Part shown: positions 1-7,797 of the stretch, piece by piece
Layout: each line of letters starts with the position of its first letter
How positions within the stretch are numbered: position 1 is the first letter of the stretch
Source of the DNA: Bordetella parapertussis
GTDB lineage: Bacteria; Pseudomonadota; Gammaproteobacteria; Burkholderiales; Burkholderiaceae_B
Length of the DNA stretch: 11,782 nt
Direction of reading: 5' to 3'
Assembly (NCBI GenBank): GCA_945882005.1
Contig: CAMCWG010000064.1
Location: forward strand, 1 to 11,782
The notes under the pieces: model-generated
Seen by the model: only the letters and a program-made list of their open reading frames with translations
Databases searched by the model: none
What the model was told of the DNA's origin: nothing
Position numbers and translations under genes: made by a program

Positions 1-179
1 TGATTTTCTTTCCGCAAACAGTGACGGCCTTCTTAGATAAACCCATTGAGGTGGATCTAAAGACGATCAGGATAGAAGTGCCAGAAAACGATTTGCAGCA
101 ATCAGAAGATCAGAATGAGCAGGATACGGTCAACAATCTGATGCGGGATTTGATGAAAAACACCCCTCCTGCAAAATGA
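1..179 (+). CDS. C-terminal tail of an unidentified protein, possibly a transporter permease (partial)
   Basis: An open frame enters from the left edge (first full codon at base 3) and ends at the TGA at 177-179, giving 58 residues. It starts with a short hydrophobic stretch (IFFPQTVTAFLDKP), then turns hydrophilic and charged, rich in Asp, Glu, Gln and Asn, and ends NTPPAK. A last membrane segment running into a polar cytoplasmic tail is a common ending for permeases. The wording faintly recalls the ends of TRAP-type large or fused permeases, but this is memory of a pattern and not a firm match. The stop overlaps the start of the next gene as ATGA, so the two are probably translated together. 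That the frame is coding is fairly safe; its identity is not. Confidence 0.5.
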   Translation, partial: IFFPQTVTAFLDKPIEVDLKTIRIEVPENDLQQSEDQNEQDTVNNLMRDLMKNTPPAK

Positions 180-628
180 GTGATACATCAGCGAGCGTCG
201 ATGGTATCGCTGTCGACTTGATGGCTGAGGGACCCGCTTTTCCATTGCTGATTAAGATTGTGGCGACTCTATTCGTCGCCGCAATCGTTTTGTCAGGACT
301 TCCGGCCATGCAGCAGATGCAGTGGTCGGAATTTACCGATACTGCAGCACTGGTATGGGGGTGTGCAGCGGCTGTCACGGGGCTCATTTATTTTTGGATG
401 CTTAAAAGCCGGACGTCCATCCGCGATGGGGTGATTGAGCAAACATGGATTTGGAATAAGCGCATTGCGATCGACCAGATCAGACAAGCTAAATTTATTT
501 ATGTTCCGCACCTGACTTGGCTGATTGCGCCCAGACTGGTTGTGCGTAGTGGTGTGAGCGCGACCGTTTTTTACGCGGCCGACCCAGCCGTACAAAAGGC
601 TTTTGCCCGCTTGGTCTCGGGCGGGTAA
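176..628 (+). CDS. Small two-helix membrane protein with a bacterial-PH-like tail, function unknown
   Basis: This 150-residue protein has a polar N-terminus, two predicted membrane helices (about residues 22-43 and 56-76), and a soluble C-terminal part of about 70 residues. The C-terminal part begins with SIRDGVIEQTWIWNKRIAI and goes on in alternating strands (IDQIRQAKFIYV, RLVVRSG, ATVFYAA), ending in a short helix (PAVQKAFARLV). Two helices followed by such a small beta domain resemble the layout of bacterial PH-like membrane proteins, but I see no catalytic or diagnostic motif. The ATG overlaps the stop of the upstream gene (ATGA at 176-179), which implies translational coupling. It may therefore be an accessory subunit of that upstream, possibly transporter, protein. 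The next gene starts 38 bases downstream. I do not recognise it as a named family. Confidence 0.7.
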   Translation: MSDTSASVDGIAVDLMAEGPAFPLLIKIVATLFVAAIVLSGLPAMQQMQWSEFTDTAALVWGCAAAVTGLIYFWMLKSRTSIRDGVIEQTWIWNKRIAIDQIRQAKFIYVPHLTWLIAPRLVVRSGVSATVFYAADPAVQKAFARLVSGG

Positions 629-666
629 TATGATGCTCAACATAACAACAATCATTTGGGGGCATT

Positions 667-1461
667 GTGTTCAGACTAGATGGCAAAGTTGCATTGGTGA
701 CTGGGTGTGGCACCCTCGGTGAGGGTTGGGGAAATGGCAAGGCGATTGCGGTTGCACTCGCACGTCAGGGCGCAAAAATTTTTGGGTCTGATCTAAATTT
801 AGAAGCTGCCGAACAAACACAGAAAATCATCGAGCAAGAGGGTGGCTCTGCAGGCGTAATGGTCGCAGACGCAACTAAAGCGGACGATGTCAAAAAACTT
901 GTTGATGCCTGCATGGCCAAGTACGGCCGTATCGATATTCTGGTGAACAACGTTGGCCGCTCAGAGCCGGGCGACCCAGTCACAATGTCCGAAGCCGTTT
1001 TCGATGAGCAGCTTGACGTAAACGTTAAGGGCGCTTTTCTTGCTTGTAAATATGTACTGCCGATCATGGAAGCGCAAGGTAATGGCTCCGTGGTGAGTAT
1101 CTCCTCAGTCGCCGGCCTGCGTTATATCGGTAAGCCGCAAGTAGGTTACTCGGCTGGCAAAGGAGCCTTACAGCAGCTGATGCAGACCACTGGCGTGATT
1201 TACGCAGATCGTGGTATCCGGCTGAATTGCGTAGCACCAGGCCTCATGTTTACGCCCTTAGTTAAACGCCTCGCTGACAAGTATGCGAAAGGTGATTTCG
1301 AGGGTTTTGTTGCACATCGTCATAAACAGGTGCCTGCAGGCTATATGGGCGAGTCATGGGACGTGGCACATGCGGTTGTGTTTCTTTCGAGTGATGAGGC
1401 CCGATACATTAACGGACAAACTCTTGTGGTCGATGGCGGGTTGACGTCTGCGACCAGATAA
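667..1461 (+). CDS. Short-chain dehydrogenase/reductase (SDR), probably NAD-dependent
   Basis: A classical SDR of 264 residues, the usual length, which would oxidise or reduce a hydroxyl/keto group with a nicotinamide cofactor in the cytoplasm. The Rossmann glycine motif lies at residues 12-25 (TGCGTLGEGWGNGK), longer than the usual TGxxxGxG; this expanded form occurs in a known SDR subgroup. Asp42 at the end of strand 2 favours NAD(H). Other landmarks are Asp68, NNVG at 94-97 and the catalytic set Asn119, Ser147, Tyr161 and Lys165 (YSAGK). The C-terminal end (INGQTLVVDGG) is standard. The start is a GTG; a G-run at 658-662 is a weak ribosome site 4 bases upstream. It sits in the + strand unit before an MDR dehydrogenase, so oxidation of a hydroxyacyl intermediate is plausible, but the substrate cannot be read from the sequence. 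Confidence 0.93.
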   Translation: MFRLDGKVALVTGCGTLGEGWGNGKAIAVALARQGAKIFGSDLNLEAAEQTQKIIEQEGGSAGVMVADATKADDVKKLVDACMAKYGRIDILVNNVGRSEPGDPVTMSEAVFDEQLDVNVKGAFLACKYVLPIMEAQGNGSVVSISSVAGLRYIGKPQVGYSAGKGALQQLMQTTGVIYADRGIRLNCVAPGLMFTPLVKRLADKYAKGDFEGFVAHRHKQVPAGYMGESWDVAHAVVFLSSDEARYINGQTLVVDGGLTSATR

Positions 1462-1514
1462 CTTGGTTGGAACATAGATAGGCGTGGCGTGCTGCGCTTA
1501 CGCTCAATTTAAAC

Positions 1515-1520
1515 AAGGAA
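1515..1520 (+). promoter_or_regulatory. Ribosome binding site that sets the MDR dehydrogenase start
   Basis: AAGGAA lies 5 bases before the ATG at 1526. It decides against an in-frame GTG at 1484, which would add 14 residues (ACCAYAQFKQGNA and so on) unlike the family N-terminus. Confidence 0.75.
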
Positions 1521-1525
1521 ATGCT

Positions 1526-2500
1526 ATGAAAGCAGTTGTACTGACCGCGACAGGCTTTGAGATTGGTGATGCACCGAAGCCGACTCCAACTGAGGATCAG
1601 GTCCTTGTGCGCGTACATGCGTGCGCGTTGAATCGTGCGGATCTCGGCGTGTTGTCCGGTGGCCAACATGGCAGCGTCGGAGGACCTGGAACGATTCCTG
1701 GTATGGAGTGGGCCGGGGAAGTCGCAGAGGTTGGCGCACGGGTGCGCGGCATCAAGCCGGGTGATCGCGTGATGTGTTCGGGGACACGCGGTTATGCCGA
1801 GTATGTCGTCACCGACTGGGGTCGGGTGATGCCCATTCCGTCTTCCTCAATGACCTATGAGCAAGCAACAACACTACCCATTTCGATTATCACAATGCAC
1901 AACGCGTTAATGACGGCGGGCGAAATGCGTACGGGTGAAACGGTGTTGATTCAAGGCGCATCGTCTGGTGTGGGATTGATGGCAATGCAAATTGCTAAAG
2001 TCATGGGCGCAAAAACCGTGATTGGTACGTCGTCCAACCCAGGTCGACTCGCGCAATTAAAGAAGTACGGTGCTGACTTCGCGATCGACAATAGCGATCC
2101 GAAATGGCCTGCTCTCGCGACAGAGGCTAATGGTGGCAAAGGTGTCGACCTGATCATCGATCAACTGTCCGGTAAGTTTGGCACGCCGAACCTAGAAGCA
2201 TGTGCTGTACTCGGACGCGTTGTGAACGTGGGCCGCCTCGCGGGAAGATTCGCAGAATTCGACTTTGACTTGCATGCGGCCAAGCGCATTAAGTACACCG
2301 GGGTCACGTTCCGCACCCGCAGCATTGAAGAGGTACGTGAAATTGCATCGCGTGCGATGGGTGATTTGTGGCCTCACATCGAGTCGGGAAAATTGGCCTT
2401 GCCGATTGATAGTACGTATAGCTTTGACAAGATTGCAGATGCGTTTGCAAAAATGCGTGGCAATCAACACTTTGGCAAAATTGTCGTTTCGATGAATTAA
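1526..2500 (+). CDS. Zinc-less MDR dehydrogenase, quinone oxidoreductase type
   Basis: A 324-residue medium-chain dehydrogenase/reductase of normal family length. The N-terminal GroES-like domain has NRADLG (36-41) where zinc alcohol dehydrogenases carry the catalytic Cys, then PGMEWAGEVAEVG (58-70) in place of the GHE zinc motif. No structural-zinc cysteine cluster is visible. The Rossmann domain has GASSGVG (144-150), and GTSSNPGRL (167-175) after strand 2 has the Ser/Arg pattern of NADPH users. It is therefore most like quinone oxidoreductases or enoyl-thioester reductases that need no metal. ATG 1526 is chosen because of the AAGGAA site just before it and because MKAVVL is the typical family start. 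It lies 64 bases after the SDR stop and 5 bases before the next gene. An enoyl-CoA or quinone reductase role is possible; the substrate is unknown. Confidence 0.92.
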   Translation: MKAVVLTATGFEIGDAPKPTPTEDQVLVRVHACALNRADLGVLSGGQHGSVGGPGTIPGMEWAGEVAEVGARVRGIKPGDRVMCSGTRGYAEYVVTDWGRVMPIPSSSMTYEQATTLPISIITMHNALMTAGEMRTGETVLIQGASSGVGLMAMQIAKVMGAKTVIGTSSNPGRLAQLKKYGADFAIDNSDPKWPALATEANGGKGVDLIIDQLSGKFGTPNLEACAVLGRVVNVGRLAGRFAEFDFDLHAAKRIKYTGVTFRTRSIEEVREIASRAMGDLWPHIESGKLALPIDSTYSFDKIADAFAKMRGNQHFGKIVVSMN

Positions 2501-2505
2501 GTACG

Positions 2506-3111
2506 ATGTTGATTGATTCGATCGAGCAACTGCGCACCCTATACGCTTCGCCGAAAGAGCGCGCAGTAAAAAAGCAATTGCCAGCGTTAGACAAGCACTG
2601 CCGCCAGTTCATTGCGCTCTCGCCTTTTGTTGTGTTGGGGAGTCAGGGCGCAGATGACGCTTTAGACGCTTCGCCCCGAGGGGGGGCACCCGGCTTTGTA
2701 AAGGTCACTGAGGCAGGCCAACTCCTGATCCCGGACTCTCCGGGCAACAATCGCTTAGATACCTTAGAAAACATTATCCATACTGGACGTATTGGGATGC
2801 TATTCATCATCCCAGGAGTTGATGAGACATTGCGTGTGAATGGTCATGCGAAGTTGACGACTACGACGGAGCTACTGAAGCTTTGTACGTCTGAGCTAAA
2901 GCCCCCGAAGTTAGTGATTCAGGTGGATGTGACACAGGCCTATCTGCATTGTGCGAAGGCCTTTATGCGTTCAAAGCTGTGGGACACATCTAAGCAAATT
3001 GATCGGACGCGCTTGCCGACAATGGGAGAGATGATTAGCGAGCAGACCGGAATGTCTGGCCCGCCAGAAACGCAGGCTGACATGCTCGAGCGCTACAAGA
3101 ATGATTTATAA
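2506..3111 (+). CDS. PPOX-type FMN-binding flavoprotein (MSMEG_1061/DR2398-like family)
   Basis: A 201-residue protein of the pyridoxamine 5'-phosphate oxidase split-barrel fold. Hallmarks of the MSMEG_1061-type subgroup are the ALDKHCRQFIALSPF block (27-41), SPRGGAPGFV (56-65), LLIPDSPGNNRLDTLENI (73-90), the VDETLRVNGHAKL segment (105-117) and a late AYLHCAKAFMRSKLWD block (145-160). These form the FMN pocket and dimer surface in this fold. Members of this subgroup have no well-settled reaction; reduction of a small molecule with a flavin cofactor is the usual guess. It starts 5 bases after the MDR stop with no clear ribosome site, which suggests reinitiation. The 7-G run at 2680-2686 falls inside the conserved SPRGG codons and the frame is intact. 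Sitting in an operon with CoA-transferase and dehydrogenases, it may serve the same pathway. Confidence 0.88.
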   Translation: MLIDSIEQLRTLYASPKERAVKKQLPALDKHCRQFIALSPFVVLGSQGADDALDASPRGGAPGFVKVTEAGQLLIPDSPGNNRLDTLENIIHTGRIGMLFIIPGVDETLRVNGHAKLTTTTELLKLCTSELKPPKLVIQVDVTQAYLHCAKAFMRSKLWDTSKQIDRTRLPTMGEMISEQTGMSGPPETQADMLERYKNDL

Positions 3112-3134
3112 AGATTAGTTGTGACGAGGCACTC

Positions 3135-4367
3135 ATGACAGCACCGCTTGCAGGGATTAAAGTTGTAGAGATCAGCGTGGCAATGGCTGGACCGTTCTGC
3201 GGTATGTTGTTGGGTGACTATGGCGCGGACGTGATCAAAATCGAGCGTACTGAGGTCGGTGATGATAGCCGGGCATGGTCGCCGTTTTTTCATGATTCGA
3301 TGAGCTATTACTACGCCGCAGCGAATCGTAATAAGCGTGGTATGGCGATCGACCTCAAGACACCCGAAGGCGTCGAGATTGCTCGAGAGCTTATCGAACA
3401 TGCGGATGTCTTAGTGCACAACTATCGTGTCGGTGCGTTAGAGCGTCTTGGTCTCGACTATGAATCGCTTGCGAAAGTGAACCCGCGTCTCGTGTATTGT
3501 GCGATCAGCGGTTTTGGCGCCACGGGTCCCTTGAGCAAAGAGCCTGCGAACGATCTGTTCATGCAGGCGTATGCGGGCTCTATGAGTATTACCGGCGACC
3601 CAGAGGGCAGTCCTGCAAAAATGGGGATGTCTGTCGCGGACGTGGGCGCTGGGATGTTTGGTGCCATGGGCGTGATGATGGCGCTCGAGACGCGACATCG
3701 TACCGGTCGTGGGCAGCGGGTTGATACTTCATTACTTGAAGGCCACATGGCGATGCTGGCCCAATTTTTTACCCGGTACTTTTCCAGTGGAGAAGTGCCA
3801 GGCCCAAGCGGCAGCGGTGCACTGACAAGCCCTACTTACCGTGCCTATCAGGCAAGTGATCAGTGGATCGTTATTTCTGCGTTCAATCAGCGCATGTGGA
3901 AGGGACTCTGTGCGGCATTGGAAAAGCCAGAGTGGTTAGAAGATCCGCGTTTCATTAATCCGCAAATGCGCTCCGATAATCGCGTACTGATGATTCAGCT
4001 AATTAGCGCGATTATTATTACGCAGCCTCTCTCGTATTGGGAAAAGCGGCTGATTGAAAACGAAGTTCCGTGCTCGCCAGTTAACACTATTGATAAAGTG
4101 GTTCAGCAACCTCAGGTGCATGCGCGCAATATGGTGCACGAGATGAGCTTGAACGGCTTAGGGATGATGTCGATGGCTGGCCTGCCGATCAAATTTAGCG
4201 ACTCGCCTGGCGCGATTCGTTTGCCTCCGCCAAGGCTTGGTCAGCATAGTGCCGACATCCTTGGAGAACTTGGATATTCTGCAGAGAAAATTGCAGCACT
4301 CGCAGAATCAGGCGCGATTGGACTTGACCCGGGTTGGGTGAAAGTCGCGTCCGCTTCCGGCGCCTGA
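3135..4367 (+). CDS. Family III (CaiB/BaiF) CoA-transferase, catalytic Asp present
   Basis: A 410-residue class III CoA-transferase, the normal length, which would move CoA from an acyl-CoA donor to a carboxylic acid in the cytoplasm. The N-terminal part reads LAGIKVVEISVAMAGPFCG (5-23), then LLGDYGADVIKIE (25-37), NRNKRGMAIDL (64-74), and SGFGATGPL (125-133). Asp169 in SVADVGAG sits exactly where formyl-CoA transferase has its catalytic Asp169. TGRGQRVDTSLLE (189-201) follows as expected. ATG 3135 has GAGG at 3126-3129 as ribosome site and lies 23 bases after the PPOX stop. It is the last gene of the + strand unit; its stop is 7 bases from the stop of tctA on the other strand. The acid it activates cannot be deduced. 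Confidence 0.95.
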   Translation: MTAPLAGIKVVEISVAMAGPFCGMLLGDYGADVIKIERTEVGDDSRAWSPFFHDSMSYYYAAANRNKRGMAIDLKTPEGVEIARELIEHADVLVHNYRVGALERLGLDYESLAKVNPRLVYCAISGFGATGPLSKEPANDLFMQAYAGSMSITGDPEGSPAKMGMSVADVGAGMFGAMGVMMALETRHRTGRGQRVDTSLLEGHMAMLAQFFTRYFSSGEVPGPSGSGALTSPTYRAYQASDQWIVISAFNQRMWKGLCAALEKPEWLEDPRFINPQMRSDNRVLMIQLISAIIITQPLSYWEKRLIENEVPCSPVNTIDKVVQQPQVHARNMVHEMSLNGLGMMSMAGLPIKFSDSPGAIRLPPPRLGQHSADILGELGYSAEKIAALAESGAIGLDPGWVKVASASGA

Positions 4368-4374
4368 GTTGCTC

Positions 4375-5901
4375 CTACTCCGAACTTTCTGGAATGATTT
4401 TTTTGAATTTCATTCCAAATACTTTAGCGAGTACGTGCTGGATAGGTTCCAGTAATAAGACCAAGATCACGAGTGTCCAAATTCCGATAGCTAGGGGGCT
4501 TGTGTAGAAAACAGAGATGTCGCCTAGGCTCATAAAGAGACCTTCGCGCAAGTGTTTTTCAATCAAGGGCCCTAGAACGACACCTACTACCATCGGTGCA
4601 AGTTGGAAATTCAACTTGGTTAGGCCATAGCCGACAAATGCCACCAGCAGCAACATGTACACATCGACCATGCTGTTGCGCACGCTGTAGCACCCGATTG
4701 TTGCAACCATCAGAATAATCGGCAGGAAAATATGATTGGGTACGCGTAGCAAACTGACCCACAGACTAATGAGCGGAACATTTAAAATCAATAGCATTGC
4801 GTTGCCGATTAGCATGGATGCGATCACACCCCAAAATACCTCTGGATGCTGGGTGATCATCATGGGGCCAGGTTGAACGCCATGCACCATCATCGCAGCA
4901 AGCATAAGAGCCGTCACAGAGCCAAACGGAATGCCGAGTGCAAGTAAAGGAACCATTGAGGATGTCGCGGCTGCGTTGTTTGCAGTCTCTGGGCCAGCAA
5001 CCCCCTCAATTGCGCCTTCGCCAAGTTCGTCCTTGTGCTTCGACACTCCCTTCTCTAGTCGGTAAGAGGCAAAGCTCGCCATCGTGGCGGAGGGGCCCGG
5101 CAAAAGTCCAAAAACAAAGCCTAATAGCGTGCCGCGACCGTAAGGTGCAACGGAGCGTTTCCATTCTTGCTTCGTGGGAAACATGTCACGTAGCCGCACA
5201 GGCAAGGGCTTGACCTGCTTTTGTAGGCCTGCAACGACCGACATGATTTCGGTAATGCCGTAGAGCCCCACGACAAGGGCAACAAGCTCGACACCCAGGG
5301 TGAGGTCGCTGATCCCGAAGGTAAATCTATCTTGACCCGTGACAAGTTCTTGTCCGACGGTGCTCAGCATCAACCCGATCGCCATTGGAAAGATGCCTGC
5401 TGCGAGAGAGCCGCCAGATATTCTCGAGAACAACAATAGACCACCGGCAGTCAGTGCAAAGAATTCAGCCGGACCAAACAGTAGCCCGAGTTGTGCCAAC
5501 GCGGGAGCAAACAACATGACACCCACCACTGAAAGTACACCACCAACAAAAGAGCCTGCTGCAACGATGGTCAGTACGGCACCGGCTCGACCTTTTTTGG
5601 TTAATTTGTAGCCATCGAGACAGGTAATGACAGAGGCAGATTCGCCAGGCATATTGACCAAAATCGCTGTGGTCGATCCGCCATACATGGCACCATAAAA
5701 CATACCGGCCATCATGATGAGACCGCTGGTTGGATCGAGTGAGTAGCTCAGCGGCAAAATCATCGCGATGCCAGCCGTTGGGCCAAGGCCTGGTAAAACG
5801 CCGATCAGTGTCCCCGCTAGGGCGCCTGCCAAGGCTGCAAGTAAATTGTTGAAGGTCAGCGCAACGCCAAGGCCGTATAGAAATCCATTAATCGCATCCA
5901 T
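4375..5901 (-). CDS. tctA: TctA, large membrane subunit of a tripartite tricarboxylate-type (TTT) transporter
   Basis: A 508-residue, very hydrophobic protein of full TctA length. It forms the main inner-membrane channel that imports carboxylates delivered by a TctC receptor, driven by an ion gradient. The first half carries [17 protein letters not shown] (34-50) and [20 protein letters not shown] (68-87). The second half repeats the idea with [13 protein letters not shown] (265-277) and has the family block [19 protein letters not shown] (302-320) then [15 protein letters not shown] (323-337). About a dozen membrane helices are apparent. The ATG is at 5901-5899 with AGAGGA about 8 bases before it, next to the tctB stop, so the two are coupled (15 bases apart). 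It is the last gene of the - strand operon. Substrate is unknown; TTT systems are known for citrate, terephthalate, adipate and similar acids. Confidence 0.97.
   Translation of the reverse strand: MDAINGFLYGLGVALTFNNLLAALAGALAGTLIGVLPGLGPTAGIAMILPLSYSLDPTSGLIMMAGMFYGAMYGGSTTAILVNMPGESASVITCLDGYKLTKKGRAGAVLTIVAAGSFVGGVLSVVGVMLFAPALAQLGLLFGPAEFFALTAGGLLLFSRISGGSLAAGIFPMAIGLMLSTVGQELVTGQDRFTFGISDLTLGVELVALVVGLYGITEIMSVVAGLQKQVKPLPVRLRDMFPTKQEWKRSVAPYGRGTLLGFVFGLLPGPSATMASFASYRLEKGVSKHKDELGEGAIEGVAGPETANNAAATSSMVPLLALGIPFGSVTALMLAAMMVHGVQPGPMMITQHPEVFWGVIASMLIGNAMLLILNVPLISLWVSLLRVPNHIFLPIILMVATIGCYSVRNSMVDVYMLLLVAFVGYGLTKLNFQLAPMVVGVVLGPLIEKHLREGLFMSLGDISVFYTSPLAIGIWTLVILVLLLEPIQHVLAKVFGMKFKKIIPESSE
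4390..4417. repeat. 8-bp perfect inverted repeat in the 3' end of tctA
   Basis: TGGAATGA at 4390-4397 pairs with TCATTCCA at 4410-4417 across a 12-base loop that contains seven T. It lies inside tctA codons about 13-40 bases from its stop and 23-50 bases past the stop of the convergent CoA-transferase. The arms are AT-rich and no T-run follows either side, so it is not a standard terminator. It may be chance. Confidence 0.35.
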
Positions 5902-5916
5902 AGCGGTGATTCCTCT

Positions 5917-6390
5917 TTAGAATTCCAAGGCCATGGTAGGCATCGGCACTTTCAACAAATAGATGAACACGATATAGACGACAGCCGTCATGATGATCGA
6001 GTAGAGAATGGACCGCACCCAGTTGGTGTCTGAAAGTAAGCGAATTAAAAGGATACAAAAAATCAAACTACTCACCGAATAGCCGAGCCACGGAATCGCC
6101 ACAAAATACGCTGATAGCAGCAGGACTAATTTCACTAGACGTGCGCTGTCGCTACCGGTCGGGATCTCGATTGCTTCGCTTGTTGATGCTTGATAGCCTT
6201 CCCACATCGCCGCAGCACTTGCGAACGCCATGATGGCAGAAACTAAAATCGGAAATAAGCCAGCGCCAGGCTCGTCGAGTGCGCCCATGGGGAGCTCCAA
6301 AGACATGTGCAAATAGCCTGCAGACAGAAGCAAGCCAAAAAGCCCCGTCGATAGGTAAGACTTTTTCTTGGAAATTGCGCCTGCTCTCAT
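5917..6390 (-). CDS. tctB: TctB, small membrane subunit of the TTT transporter
   Basis: A 157-residue protein with four predicted membrane helices (about 11-27, 44-63, 86-120 as one split or two short helices, and 127-146), as in the TctB family. Near the first loop it has EPGAGLFPILV (40-50), the family's GPGxFP motif, and it ends in LLKVPMPTMALEF, the usual amphipathic finish. TctB partners TctA in the inner membrane. A TTG at 6441 in the same frame would add 17 residues, but no ribosome site precedes it. The ATG at 6390-6388 has AAGG 9 bases upstream and gives the usual family length, so I take it as the start. The preceding CoA-transferase ends 54 bases upstream. Confidence 0.92.
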   Translation of the reverse strand: MRAGAISKKKSYLSTGLFGLLLSAGYLHMSLELPMGALDEPGAGLFPILVSAIMAFASAAAMWEGYQASTSEAIEIPTGSDSARLVKLVLLLSAYFVAIPWLGYSVSSLIFCILLIRLLSDTNWVRSILYSIIMTAVVYIVFIYLLKVPMPTMALEF

Positions 6391-6399
6391 ACATGGATA

Positions 6400-6403
6400 C
6401 CTT
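6400..6403 (-). promoter_or_regulatory. Ribosome binding site that sets the tctB start
   Basis: AAGG on the - strand, 9 bases before the ATG at 6390. The longer alternative from TTG 6441 has no comparable site. Confidence 0.6.
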
Positions 6404-6444
6404 GATAAAAATTCATTGAGCCTCTTAAACAAAAAACGCAATCG

Positions 6445-7797
6445 CTATTTCGTAAAATACTCTTTGTAGTTTTTATCTACAGCAGCCAGCGTGCCGAGTT
6501 CAAGCATCATGTCGGTGTTCATCGTGCCCGAGATACCGGGATTGGTTGGAATATCGCTAATGATGCCGTTTGCTCTCGCAGAGTCAATTTGCTCGGCTGA
6601 CATGCCGACGATGTCACGCAAAATCGCAGTGTTATCTTCACCAAAACGTGGGCCGCCTTTCTTTATCTTTGCGTCGCGGAAGCGCAGGCGATAGGGGCGT
6701 CCTATGATGGGGCGCTCACCGACTGGCTCGTGGTGCTGAACGTTTTCGTAGAAGCCACGTTCCATTAAATGGGGATCAGATAGCAGATCACGGCTGTTGC
6801 ATATATGACCCGCAGCAACTCCAAGATCCTGGAGCACCTGCGTAAGTGACCCCGCATCTTGCTGCAGAGCCCAATTACTTATTTTTTGGTTGATGACGGC
6901 ACGGTGCTCGCGTCGACCGGTGGCAGTGGCGTAAGCGGCATTCGTTGCGAAATCATGATCTTGCATCAGGGACGTTAGCGCTTGCCATTGTGCGTCTGTT
7001 TCAACAGTTAAGGCGATCCATTGGTCAGATCCCTGCGCTTTGTACAAATTACTGGGTACGTGTTCGGGATGCTCATTGCCAATTCGTTCGGGCTCCGTGC
7101 CATCCAATTGGTATTGAATGAAGGGCTCTGGCATCATCGCCACGCCCAGTTGATACATTCCTACGTCGATCCATTGGCCTTCGCCCGTTTTTTTCAAATG
7201 GCTGATGGCTGCCCATAATCCATTTAATCCAGCCCAGCACGCAATGAAGTCAGGATAAGACTGACCAACTTTCCACGGCTTATCACCACGGTAGCCTGTG
7301 TAGTAAGTGATGCCCATCGTCGCTTCGAGTGTTGTCCCTTGGCTAGGGAACGCAGACCATGGTCCGGTTGAACCGTAACCAGTATTTGAAAGCATGATGA
7401 GTGACGGCTTAATTTTTTTGAGCTCGTCATAATGAAGACCCCACTTGCGCATTACACGAGGCGTGTAGTTATCTAGGACAATGTCGCTTTTGGCTACGAG
7501 CTCCTTAAAAATGCTCTGACCCTCAGGTGTACTCATGTCCATCGCGAGCGATCGCTTGCCACGATTTACAACATAAAAAATTCCAGAGCGATTCCATGGA
7601 TCTTGCGCAGGATCGTTGTCAAGATAAGGGCCGAACGCCCGGCCGCGGGTTTGATCAAGCTTGTGGGGCGCTTCAATCTTGATGACTTCTGCGCCGAGAT
7701 CACTTAAAAGCCCCGCCATATACGGAACAGCAAAGACATACGAAAGGTCTAGCACGCGCATACCGATGAGCGGCAGGGTAGGGGTCCCTTTAGTCAT
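6445..7797 (-). CDS. Family III CoA-transferase, long form, catalytic Asp183 present (putative catalytic subunit)
   Basis: A 450-residue class III CoA-transferase, longer than the usual 390-410. The core reads LIGMRVLDLSYVFAVPYMAG (10-29), LLSDLGAEVIKIE (30-42), NRGKRSLAMDM (78-88), SNTGYGSTGPW (137-147). Asp183 (SYPDFIAC) lies 21 residues before TGEGQWIDVGMYQ, the same spacing as the catalytic Asp169 of the CoA-transferase at 3135-4367. Extra length comes from an insert around 57-71 and a C-terminal tail of about 25 residues ending YKEYFTK. ATG 7797 overlaps the stop of the preceding CoA-transferase as ATGA and has GAGG 7 bases upstream; the ATG at 7821 would add 8 residues and lacks such support. 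Tight coupling to a CoA-transferase that lacks the Asp suggests the two are subunits of one enzyme (inference). It would activate the imported acid to its CoA thioester. Confidence 0.93.
   Translation of the reverse strand: MTKGTPTLPLIGMRVLDLSYVFAVPYMAGLLSDLGAEVIKIEAPHKLDQTRGRAFGPYLDNDPAQDPWNRSGIFYVVNRGKRSLAMDMSTPEGQSIFKELVAKSDIVLDNYTPRVMRKWGLHYDELKKIKPSLIMLSNTGYGSTGPWSAFPSQGTTLEATMGITYYTGYRGDKPWKVGQSYPDFIACWAGLNGLWAAISHLKKTGEGQWIDVGMYQLGVAMMPEPFIQYQLDGTEPERIGNEHPEHVPSNLYKAQGSDQWIALTVETDAQWQALTSLMQDHDFATNAAYATATGRREHRAVINQKISNWALQQDAGSLTQVLQDLGVAAGHICNSRDLLSDPHLMERGFYENVQHHEPVGERPIIGRPYRLRFRDAKIKKGGPRFGEDNTAILRDIVGMSAEQIDSARANGIISDIPTNPGISGTMNTDMMLELGTLAAVDKNYKEYFTK

Noticed and set aside
293..740. 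Open frames on the - strand opposite the small membrane protein and the SDR start.
   Set aside because: They are antisense to well-supported genes, have low-complexity, Arg/Pro/Ser-rich composition and no recognisable motif.
1462..1525. Internal promoter in the 64-base gap before the MDR gene.
   Set aside because: I see no convincing -35/-10 pair, and the gap is compatible with one operon.
2680..2686. Run of seven G in the PPOX gene, considered as a phase-variation or frameshift site.
   Set aside because: It falls within the conserved SPRGG codons and the frame is intact on both sides; one short G-run in a metabolic gene is weak evidence for switching.
4938..5611. Open frames on the + strand inside tctA.
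   Set aside because: They mirror a full-length, highly conserved TctA frame and have no family features or ribosome sites.
6391..6441. N-terminal extension of TctB from TTG 6441.
   Set aside because: No ribosome site precedes it; ATG 6390 has AAGG at good spacing and gives the normal family length.
6424..6445. Possible terminator after the long CoA-transferase: a T-run on the - strand (A-run at 6431-6436).
   Set aside because: Only a 2-3 bp stem can be formed before it, and tctB and tctA follow closely in the same direction.
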